From JAEMQF01 sp049297615 (GTDB lineage Bacteria > Pseudomonadota > Gammaproteobacteria > Burkholderiales > Burkholderiaceae_C): DNA of 13,034 bases. Below are positions 7,407-12,682 of the stretch, piece by piece (the stretch's first letter is position 1; each line of letters begins with the position of its first letter). The position numbers and the translations under genes are program-made. The stretch spans positions 1 to 13,034 of the forward strand of contig JBAQUQ010000392.1 of assembly GCA_049297615.1 (NCBI GenBank), read 5' to 3'. The notes under the pieces are model-generated. The model did no database searches. It was not told the origin of the DNA and saw nothing but the letters and a program-made list of their open reading frames with translations.

Positions 7407-8053
7407 CCCTCCTGCTCTACGGCTTCTGGCGCTCGCTGGCGACGTTTCGCGTGCGCGCGGCGCTCAATCTCAAGCGCCTGGACTACACCGAGACCAGCGT
7501 CGACCTGAGCCAGGGCGAACAGTTCGGCGCGACCTACCACCGCATCAATGCCCAGCATGTGCTGCCGGCGTTGCAGCACGAGGGGCTGCTGCTGACGCAG
7601 TCGCTGCCGATCATCGAATACATCGACGAGACCTGGCGCGACGCGCCCCTCTTGCCCGGCGATCCGAGCGGCCGCGCCCGGGTGCGCGCCTTGGCGCAGA
7701 TTCCGACCGCCGACGTCCACCCCCTGATCGTTCCGCGCGTGCGCAATTTCCTCGAGGCCGAGTTCGGCATCGCCGAGCCGCTGCGGCTGAAGTGGATTCG
7801 TCATTGGTTCGACCGCGGCTCCGAGGCCATCGAAGCCCGGCTGCGCGAAGCCGACTCGGCCGCGGGCTACGCGCACGGCGAGGGCATCACGATCGCCGAC
7901 CTGGCCCTGGTGTCGCACGTGGTCGGCGCGCGCCTGTTCCAGGCCGATCTGGCTCTGGCCCCGCGCCTCGTTGCGCTGGCGGATCGCTGCCTGGCACTGC
8001 CCGCCTTCGCGCGCGCCCATCCGCTGGCCCAGCCCGGCGCGCCCGCCGGCTGA
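7403..8053 (+). CDS. Zeta-class glutathione S-transferase (maleylacetoacetate/maleylpyruvate isomerase-like)
   Basis: A 216-residue cytosolic protein with an N-terminal thioredoxin-like GST domain (about 1-80) and an all-helical C-terminal domain. The zeta-class signature region reads YGFWRSLATFRVRAALNLK (6-24), aligning with the family's WRSSxxxRVRIALNLK. The glutathione-binding block NAQHVLPALQHEG and TQSLPIIEYIDE match, as does GEGITIADLALVSHV near the C-terminus. Such enzymes isomerise maleylpyruvate or maleylacetoacetate to the fumaryl form in gentisate or homogentisate breakdown, using glutathione. The first serine of the motif is kept (S11) but the second is Leu12 and the cysteine/alanine position is Ala13, so activity is less certain. 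It is coupled to the hydrolase by an ATGA overlap and is the last gene of the operon. No ring-cleavage dioxygenase is visible in the window. Confidence 0.85.
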   Translation: MTLLLYGFWRSLATFRVRAALNLKRLDYTETSVDLSQGEQFGATYHRINAQHVLPALQHEGLLLTQSLPIIEYIDETWRDAPLLPGDPSGRARVRALAQIPTADVHPLIVPRVRNFLEAEFGIAEPLRLKWIRHWFDRGSEAIEARLREADSAAGYAHGEGITIADLALVSHVVGARLFQADLALAPRLVALADRCLALPAFARAHPLAQPGAPAG

Positions 8054-8274
8054 TACGCTTTCGCGATCGATCGACCCAGATCCCGCCCGTGGTCGGTGCC
8101 GGGTGGGTCGCTCGATGACCCGCACGGAACGGCTGGCGGTTACGGCGCGAAGGGCTGCCGCAGATCGGGCAGTGGTCGAATCACGCACCGGTTCGATCGG
8201 TAAGTCTCGACCCGGAGCGGTCCAACGAACCCGGAAGGAGCGGCCGCTCGAGAGGCCTTGGGCGGTCTTCAAAT

Positions 8275-8302
8275 ATCCGGCAGCAGCCATCCGGCAGCAG
8301 CC
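8275..8302. repeat. Tandem duplication of a 14-base unit
   Basis: ATCCGGCAGCAGCC occurs twice, back to back (8275-8288 and 8289-8302), with no mismatch. It lies in the non-coding gap at the transition into the lower-GC segment. It could be a slippage duplication, iterated protein-binding sites, or a mark left by an insertion or excision event. Confidence 0.7.
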
Positions 8303-8479
8303 CGGTTCGCGAAGGCTCACGAGCTAAACGAGGCGCGGGCCGGTTCAATCAGGTACCTGCAGCGGTAGAGCACCAACCAAGAAGGGGCAAGGCTGGCGCA
8401 GCAGCCGCTCAATGGCGTGGTGTACGAGGCACGGAGTCGGCAAGGTGCATCGACGTACACTACCCTGAATCCTGTACAA

Positions 8480-8498
8480 ATCACCAGTATCCGGTGAT
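8480..8498 (+). promoter_or_regulatory. Hairpin overlapping the ribosome site of the methyltransferase gene
   Basis: ATCACC (8480-8485) and GGTGAT (8493-8498) are perfect inverted repeats around a seven-base centre, with a further G-C pair possible inside. The right arm contains the only Shine-Dalgarno-like sequence (GGTGA) for the ATG at 8502. In RNA the stem would hide the ribosome site; in DNA it could be an operator for autoregulation. This is a structural observation only. Confidence 0.45.
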
Positions 8499-8501
8499 AA
8501 G

Positions 8502-9359
8502 ATGCGACTGCAACAAGCGAACAACGCCACATCCATGCCCACTGTTGAAGATCTGTTTGAGACCGACCTGCCCATCCAGGCACCCAGGCGTCGCTCGGCG
8601 GCGCTTCGATACCCTGGCAGCAAGTGGTCGTTGGCCCGGGACATCGTCAACCAGTTCGGCGCGCACTACCACTACGTTGAGCCGTACTTCGGCTCCGGCG
8701 CGGTCTTCTTCTCGAAGCCCGTCAGCCCGCACGAGCTGATCAACGACATGAACAGCCTCGTGGTCAATTTCTTTAGGGTTCTTCGAGATCGGACGGACGA
8801 CTTGCTCTTCGCCCTGGAAGCCACCCCTTGGAGCCGCGACGAGTACGACTCAAGCCATGTCCTGACTGACGACGCCCTGGAGGATGCCCGCCGCTTCGTC
8901 ACGCGCATCTGGCAGGCACACGCGTCGGACCTCGCCAAGAAAACGGGCTGGAAGAATCGCGGTTCCAAGCAACCGGCACGCGGCATGTCCGTGCGCTGGC
9001 AACGTGTTCCTACCGAACTGGCCGAGCTGGCGATCCGCCTAAAGGACGCCGAGATCGAAAACCGGCCCGCCGTCGAGGTCATGCAGCGCTTCGCCACAGA
9101 GGACACGCTGATCTATGCTGATCCGCCGTACCTTATGGAGACGCGCACGCAGAAGATGTACGCGAACGAGATGAGCGTCGATGAGCATCTGGAGATGCTC
9201 GACGTCCTGTCCAGCCATCCTGGACCTGTCGTGATTTCGGGCTACGAAAACTCGATCTACGACAAACGCCTGCGTCGTGGTTGGAATACGGTCAAGGTCA
9301 AGCCGCCGAAGGTGGAGAAGCAGGCGGCACGCATGGAAGTACTCTGGGTCAAGAGCTGA
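8502..9359 (+). CDS. D12-class DNA adenine-N6 methyltransferase (Dam-like)
   Basis: A 285-residue S-adenosylmethionine-dependent enzyme that methylates the N6 of adenine in a short DNA target (MethyltransfD12/COG0338 group). Motifs: RYPGSK (36-41, motif X), YVEPYFGSGAVFF (58-70, motif I, SAM binding), LINDMN (79-84, acidic loop), catalytic ADPPYLMETRTQKMY (206-220, motif IV), and VVISGYEN (243-250). The form PYFGSGAVFF and DPPY plus KMY is common in phage- and island-borne adenine methylases and solitary R-M methylases rather than housekeeping Dam. ATG 8502 has a GGTGA upstream; an alternative ATG at 8535 has none. The gene is lower in GC than its neighbours (31 of 60 at 8761-8820 against 44 of 60 at 7861-7920), a sign of transfer. 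It ends 15 bases from the convergent gene at 9375. The target sequence cannot be deduced. Confidence 0.93.
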   Translation: MRLQQANNATSMPTVEDLFETDLPIQAPRRRSAALRYPGSKWSLARDIVNQFGAHYHYVEPYFGSGAVFFSKPVSPHELINDMNSLVVNFFRVLRDRTDDLLFALEATPWSRDEYDSSHVLTDDALEDARRFVTRIWQAHASDLAKKTGWKNRGSKQPARGMSVRWQRVPTELAELAIRLKDAEIENRPAVEVMQRFATEDTLIYADPPYLMETRTQKMYANEMSVDEHLEMLDVLSSHPGPVVISGYENSIYDKRLRRGWNTVKVKPPKVEKQAARMEVLWVKS

Positions 9360-9374
9360 GACGTTCAGCGAGCC

Positions 9375-10178
9375 CTACTCGCCGAACAAGCGCGAGGCTT
9401 TAGCCCGCAGCGTCTCGACGGTCGGCTTGGGCACCTCGAAAAGGTCAGTGCCGTTGAGCCGTGAACTCAGCTTCGGGTAATACTTGAACTGGCTGCCAGA
9501 GAGAGCGTACCACTCGTAGAGATTCGCCCCGTCTGCATCCTTGCCGACAAGCGCCTTGCCCGCAAAGACCCAGGTGGCCGGCTTGGGCAACTGGACAAGG
9601 AACGTCGAGACCAACCAGCTTCGCTCACCCTTCACCTCCGATGAGTACAGCACCGATATGAAGACGCAGTCCTTTGTCACGAAAATCTTGTTGGGCTGCC
9701 CGGCGATATACGCGTGTTCGCTGGCTTGCCGTTCCTGTTGTTGCCGCGTCAGGATGACTTCGCCGAACTTCTCGGGATGCTTGTGCGCCGCGAAGTCCGC
9801 TTCGGTCAACCCGTTGTCCTTGCAAAGTGCCCAGTCCTTCGCGCTAGCGTTGGAGAGTTCCAGGTACGAGCGCACGGTCGCATTCTGCTTCGCGTAGTCC
9901 CGCAGCTTGGCTGCTTGCTTCGACTTGATCGACGCACCACGGACCGCGATCCCGCCGCTCTCGTTGGACTCCACAACAAAGTCGTAGAACGCCTTGCTCT
10001 CGGTCGTTCGACCGTGGAGCAACTCCGCGAAACAGCGCTCGATCTGCCTGGAGTCGGCACGTGAGCTTCCATCACTTTCGCGATTGCCGCCAGTTCCATC
10101 GCGATACGTCGCCAGGAACTTCTTCAGCAGCGCCAGTTCCCCCGCCGTTGGCGGACGGGTCAGGAAAGCTCTCTCCAT
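9375..10178 (-). CDS. Unrecognised protein convergent to the methyltransferase; candidate restriction endonuclease
   Basis: I do not recognise this 267-residue protein by family. It is soluble, without signal peptide or membrane segment, and rich in charged residues. Residues about 47-90 run from RQIERCFAELLHG through ESKAFYDFVVES to GIAVRGASIKSKQ. A D66 followed by S83-I84-K85 recalls the acidic residue and x-I-K strand of PD-(D/E)xK nucleases, though the usual second acid is replaced by serine. The C-terminal half has aromatic beta-type stretches (KDCVFISVLYSS, YEWYALSGSQFKYYPK). It is tail-to-tail with the adenine methyltransferase with a 15-base gap and shares its lower GC, the layout of many type II restriction-modification pairs. 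Start: ATG 10178, or ATG 10187 three codons earlier; neither has a good ribosome site. The nuclease role is inference. Confidence 0.75.
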   Translation of the reverse strand: MERAFLTRPPTAGELALLKKFLATYRDGTGGNRESDGSSRADSRQIERCFAELLHGRTTESKAFYDFVVESNESGGIAVRGASIKSKQAAKLRDYAKQNATVRSYLELSNASAKDWALCKDNGLTEADFAAHKHPEKFGEVILTRQQQERQASEHAYIAGQPNKIFVTKDCVFISVLYSSEVKGERSWLVSTFLVQLPKPATWVFAGKALVGKDADGANLYEWYALSGSQFKYYPKLSSRLNGTDLFEVPKPTVETLRAKASRLFGE

Positions 10179-10192
10179 GCAACTCATTCTGA

Positions 10193-10208
10193 CATGCCAG
10201 CATGCCAG
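10193..10208. repeat. Tandem CATGCCAG repeat upstream of the candidate endonuclease gene
   Basis: CATGCCAG is repeated directly (10193-10200 and 10201-10208) and followed by CCATGG. It lies just upstream of the gene start at 10178/10187, so it may be an operator or part of its promoter region. Nothing else in the sequence establishes a role. Confidence 0.4.
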
Positions 10209-10374
10209 CCATGGAGACGTAGCCTTGGTTCGGGCGGGGTACCCGCGTGCTTTGCGCGCAGCGCCCCGCAATGGCGTTGCCGCGAAGGCGGTGGGTCGAT
10301 ACAGCAAGTTGGCAGTGTTAGTTAGCAGGGCATAGGTGCGCAAAGGGTTGCCGAATCTTCTCACCCGTGGTCGT

Positions 10375-10521
10375 TCAAATCTCCCCACGCGGTTGAGATG
10401 CGTTGTCGTCGTGGGAACGGGCGATGCCGGCCTTGAGCTTGGCTTTGAGGCGGTAGAAGTGGCCGCGGATGTTCATCGTCACGGCGTGGCGCAGAAGGCG
10501 GTCAAGGATGCGGTCGCGGCG
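10375..10521 (-). pseudogene. IS21-family istB (transposition helper ATPase) C-terminal remnant
   Basis: On the minus strand, about 48 codons read RRDRILDRLLRHAVTMNIRG, then HFYRLKAKLKAGI and a hydrophilic tail to a TGA at 10375. This matches the C-terminal end of IstB-like ATPases (typically ILDRLLHHA-x-x-NIRG-x-SYRLK). The Walker A/B part, the start codon and the istA transposase are absent upstream. Beyond 10521 the same frame gives GEAVVRGTWP, which no longer resembles IstB well. So only the 3' end of an IS21-type element survives; its terminal repeats were not identified. Confidence 0.7.
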
Positions 10522-10736
10522 CGGCCAGGTACCACGAACGACCGCTTCACCGCCGCGTGAACGATGCCCGCTCCTGGCCGATCACCGCCCACCAGCGGTT
10601 TGATTCGTTTGTCCGGTGTACCGCACATAGCGGCCCGCCACGCCGACGTGTTCACTGCCTCACAGCCAATAGCGACAGGCAGTTCCTGGTCGATCGAACG
10701 CAGATTGGTAGCTGACCCTTGACCCCAGCCCCGCGA
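10522..10736. other. Spacer between two gene remnants, no recognisable content
   Basis: Neither strand gives a credible gene. The stretch TTGTCCGGTGTACCG near 10610 has the TG-start look of some insertion-sequence ends, but I found no partner copy on the other side of the istB remnant. It may be the rest of a decayed mobile element. Confidence 0.35.
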
Positions 10737-10880
10737 TCAGTCCTTCAGTGGCGGGTCGTCGCGCGAATAGACGGGAGCCGCCAGGAACTTGGCGGCGTCA
10801 AAATTCCAGAACCGCGTCATCTGCGGGTAGGTGGCGACGATCGAGTTCACGAGCCGCCCGTCGCTGCGCTAGCCCTTGCG
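10737..10880 (-). pseudogene. C-terminal remnant of a second LivK-type receptor
   Basis: Minus-strand codons up to the TGA at 10737 read SDGRLVNSIVATYPQMTRFW, then NFDAAKFLAAPVYSRDDPPLKD. The intact livK at 2867 ends KDGRLVNSVIKVYPDVSQFW, then TYGRSEFLAGPVYSRDHPP. The last third of the alignment is also close at DNA level: 22 of 23 bases agree between 10750-10772 and 2889-2911. Upstream of this the frame meets a TAG at the position of a glutamate codon (RKG-stop-RSDGR against RKVERKDGR), and homology fades by about 10880. The rest of the gene and any associated permease genes are missing. It is a decayed paralogue with its own divergence, not a recent copy of the intact gene. Confidence 0.85.
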
Positions 10881-10894
10881 CCAAGCCCTGCGCT

Positions 10895-11017
10895 ATCCCG
10901 CTCGAGCAGCCGATGCGCTTCGCGCTGGTCATCAACGTGAAAGCCGCCAAAGCGCTCGGCCTCACCGCCCCGCGCATCGTCCTGCGGCTCAGGCCGCCGG
11001 TCGCACGGGCGGTGTGA
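10895..11017 (+). pseudogene. C-terminal remnant of a PF04392-type ABC substrate-binding protein
   Basis: The plus-strand frame reads IPLEQPMRFALVINVKAAKA, then LGLTAPRIVLRL and a short tail to TGA at 11017. This is the hallmark C-terminus of the ABC_sub_bind (PF04392, TrpX-like) receptors, typically LPVEQPTKFELVINLKTAKALGLTIP-x-x-LL-x-RADEVI. After LRL the end has diverged, and no upstream part of the gene is present in frame; the preceding bases belong to the livK remnant on the other strand. The last 29 bases overlap the 3' end of the VapC-like gene on the opposite strand. Confidence 0.75.
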
Positions 11018-11399
11018 CCCCGAGCCGCCGCGCCTTGCCCGCGAAGCCCTTGGCGTCGAACGTGAGCAAGGCTTCGCAGCGGCGGCTCGACGCGTGATGC
11101 AGCGCGTCCGCAAAATCAAGCTCGCGCCGCAGGTTGCCCAGCGCAGCCTCGACCGCCGGGCGGTCCTCGATCTCGACATGTTCGAGCGACAGCAGGTGGT
11201 CGAAGACCCGGCAAACGTCCGTCGGCGGATGGCCGTACACGCCGCGCAACACCCATTCGAGCTCGAGCACCACGGTCTTGGCCACGAACAACTGCGTGCC
11301 GCGCCCGAGCAGCGCGCGTGCGGTGGCTTCTCGAGCCCGCGCGGCGCCGCCCTCACGCACGTAGTAGCGCGCCAGGGAGTTGGTATCGAGCGCGAGCAT
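10989..11399 (-). CDS. VapC-like PIN-domain ribonuclease (type II toxin)
   Basis: A 136-residue PIN-domain protein, a normal VapC length. The N-terminus MLALDTNSLARYYV carries the first catalytic aspartate (D5), LELEWVLRGVYG the conserved glutamate, and LDFADALHHASSRRCEALLTFDAKGF the acidic pair that binds Mg2+ (FADAL and FDAKGF). VapC toxins cleave tRNA or rRNA and are held inactive by a cognate antitoxin encoded just upstream. I found no antitoxin-like frame upstream (11400-11680): that stretch holds only a receptor remnant. ATG 11399 is chosen as it begins the PIN domain exactly; a TTG at 11456 would add 19 unrelated residues. The frame is open and all catalytic residues are present, so it may still be active, or it may have been captured and neutralised by a distant antitoxin. 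Confidence 0.85.
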   Translation of the reverse strand: MLALDTNSLARYYVREGGAARAREATARALLGRGTQLFVAKTVVLELEWVLRGVYGHPPTDVCRVFDHLLSLEHVEIEDRPAVEAALGNLRRELDFADALHHASSRRCEALLTFDAKGFAGKARRLGVTPPVRPAA

Positions 11400-11438
11400 C
11401 AGCGCTTGCCGCCGCGGTAGGAATTTTAGCGCGCCCTC

Positions 11439-11530
11439 ATGGAGGGGCTGGTGCAAAGCCCGGCGCGGCCGGCACCAACTTCACCGGGCTGAGCAATCAG
11501 GCGGTGGAGACGACTGTCAAGATGCTGCCC
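11439..11530 (+). pseudogene. Frameshifted internal fragment of a PF04392-type receptor
   Basis: One frame from ATG 11439 reads EGLVQSPARPA; the neighbouring frame then continues TNFTGLSNQAVETTVKML. Joined by a frameshift near 11485 they match the mid-protein block of PF04392 receptors (GLV-x-SLARPGGNVTGLSN, then a KRLELL helix). The match is short and was made by eye. This internal block lies downstream of the C-terminal remnant at 10895-11017 on the same strand, so the two pieces cannot be one gene in its original order. Confidence 0.45.
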
Positions 11531-11596
11531 TTCAGCCGGGCTGGGACATCGGCGGCGCCAAGAACCGCGCATCCCGCCGAGGCAGCGCCCCGAGTC

Positions 11597-11606
11597 TTTG
11601 ATCAAA
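11597..11606. promoter_or_regulatory. Palindrome TTTGATCAAA upstream of the Bug receptor gene
   Basis: A perfect ten-base palindrome 80 bases before the ATG at 11686, in an otherwise GC-rich stretch. It could be a small operator, but no promoter hexamers could be placed around it, so this is only a note for the upstream region. Confidence 0.2.
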
Positions 11607-11685
11607 CAAGAAGTACTGCAAAATCGCGCCAAAGGCCGGCTGACAGCTCGCGCCACTGCGTTTTCGAATTTCCGGAGACTTGCCC

Positions 11686-12663
11686 ATGATGCAACGCCGC
11701 AACGTATTGAGCCTGGGCGCGATGGCGCTGATCGAACCGTTCGGCTTGGCCGGCGCGTGGGCGCAGGACCTCCCTAACAAGACAATCACCGTGGTTGTCG
11801 GTTTCGCCGCCGGCGGGGCTGCCGACCTTGCGGCGCGCGTGGTCGCACGCAAACTGAGCGAGAACCTCGGCTCGAAGGTGGTCGTCGACAACCGGCCCGG
11901 CGCGGGCGGCAACATCGCGCACCAGGCGGTGGCGCGCGCCGAACCCGACGGCAGCATCATCCTGCTCGGCTCGATCGGCCCGCTGTCGATCGCCCAGCAC
12001 CTGCAGAAGATCGGCTACGACCCGCAGAAGGACCTGGCGCCGCTGACGATGGGCGTGGTTTTCCCGAATGTGCTCGTCGTGCCGACCGGCGTGGGCGCCA
12101 AGACGGTGGCCGAATTCGTCGCCCTGGGCAAGAAGCAGCCGGGCAAGCTGACCTATGCGTCCACCGGCAGCGGCTCGGCCTCGCACCTGGCGGGCGAGCT
12201 GTTCGCCCAGATGGCCGGGGTGGAGATGGTGCACATCCCCTACAAGGGCGGCGCACCGGCGCTGACCGACTTATTGGGCGGGCGGGTCGACTCCTATTTC
12301 TCGACCTACTCCACCGCACAGCCGCATATCGACGCCGGCAAGCTGGTGCCTTTGGCGACCACCGGCCTGGTGCGCCCGCCGTTTCTGGAGAAGCTGCCGA
12401 CCATGGCCGAGTCCGGATTCGCCGGTTTCAATGCCCTCAACTGGTATGCCTTCGTCGCCCCGGGCAAGACGCCGGCGCCCCTGCTCGCGCGCTGGAACCA
12501 GGAACTGCTCAAGGTGCTCAACGCGCCCGACGTGAAGGACGAGTTGCTCAAGCACGGCCTGATCGTGCAGGCCGGCAGCGGCGAAGAGCTGGCGCGGGTG
12601 ATCGAAGCTGAATCCTTGGCCTGGGGCAAACTGATCCGGGAACGCAAGATCAGCGCCGAGTGA
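11686..12663 (+). CDS. Bug/TctC-family periplasmic solute receptor
   Basis: A 325-residue extracytoplasmic receptor of the Bug (Bordetella uptake gene)/TctC family, which binds carboxylates and similar small ligands, sometimes for a TctAB permease. An N-terminal export signal (MMQRRNVL, hydrophobic stretch, AWA before QDLP at about 26/27) is followed by the family blocks ITVVVGFAAGGAADLAARVV, VVDNRPGAGGNIA, TYASTGSGSASHLAGELF, VHIPYKGGAPALTDLLGG and TMAESGFAGFNALNWYAFVAP. The twin arginine near the start hints at, but does not prove, Tat export. ATG 11686 has GGAG nine bases upstream; ATG 11689 and an upstream TTG are alternatives. No tctA/tctB genes are visible, as is common for orphan Bug receptors. 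A DctP-type receptor gene follows 19 bases later. Confidence 0.93.
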   Translation: MMQRRNVLSLGAMALIEPFGLAGAWAQDLPNKTITVVVGFAAGGAADLAARVVARKLSENLGSKVVVDNRPGAGGNIAHQAVARAEPDGSIILLGSIGPLSIAQHLQKIGYDPQKDLAPLTMGVVFPNVLVVPTGVGAKTVAEFVALGKKQPGKLTYASTGSGSASHLAGELFAQMAGVEMVHIPYKGGAPALTDLLGGRVDSYFSTYSTAQPHIDAGKLVPLATTGLVRPPFLEKLPTMAESGFAGFNALNWYAFVAPGKTPAPLLARWNQELLKVLNAPDVKDELLKHGLIVQAGSGEELARVIEAESLAWGKLIRERKISAE

Positions 12664-12682
12664 TGTCTGGAAGGAATCGCCC

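Larger units (their letters stand above)
8054..8501. other. 448-base gap with no recognisable gene
   Basis: No frame on either strand gives a protein I recognise or a persuasive start with a ribosome site. It holds a perfect 12-base palindrome GAGCGGCCGCTC (8238-8249), a 14-base tandem repeat (8275-8302), a short inverted repeat GGGTC-n7-GACCC near 8104-8120 that could be a weak stem without a T-tract, and GTGTACG (8419-8425) facing CGTACAC (8453-8459). Base composition shifts from high to lower GC across it, so it probably contains the left border of the accessory segment that follows. Confidence 0.5.

Noticed and set aside
8104..8120. Possible rho-independent terminator after the GST gene (GGGTC-n7-GACCC)
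   Set aside because: The stem is only five pairs, the loop is long, and no T-tract follows; not enough to call a terminator.
7088..8320. A 410-codon open frame on the minus strand opposite the hydrolase and GST genes
   Set aside because: Composition is that of a shadow frame and it runs against two well-supported genes; no start signal and no recognisable domain.
8342..8374. tRNA-like pieces: GGTTCAATC (T-loop-like) and GCAGCGGTAGAGCACC (D-arm-like)
   Set aside because: They occur in the wrong order for a tRNA on this strand, and no acceptor stem or anticodon arm can be built around them.
10179..10388. Extending the candidate endonuclease upstream to an in-frame start at 10388
   Set aside because: The extra 67-70 residues are Arg/Ala/Pro-rich with no ribosome site and would overlap the istB remnant; ATG 10178 or 10187 fits better.
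11426..11656. A 76-codon minus-strand frame upstream of vapC as its antitoxin
   Set aside because: It has no AbrB, Phd/YefM or RHH-like pattern, is rich in Arg/Ser/Cys as shadow frames are, and overlaps the receptor remnant on the other strand.
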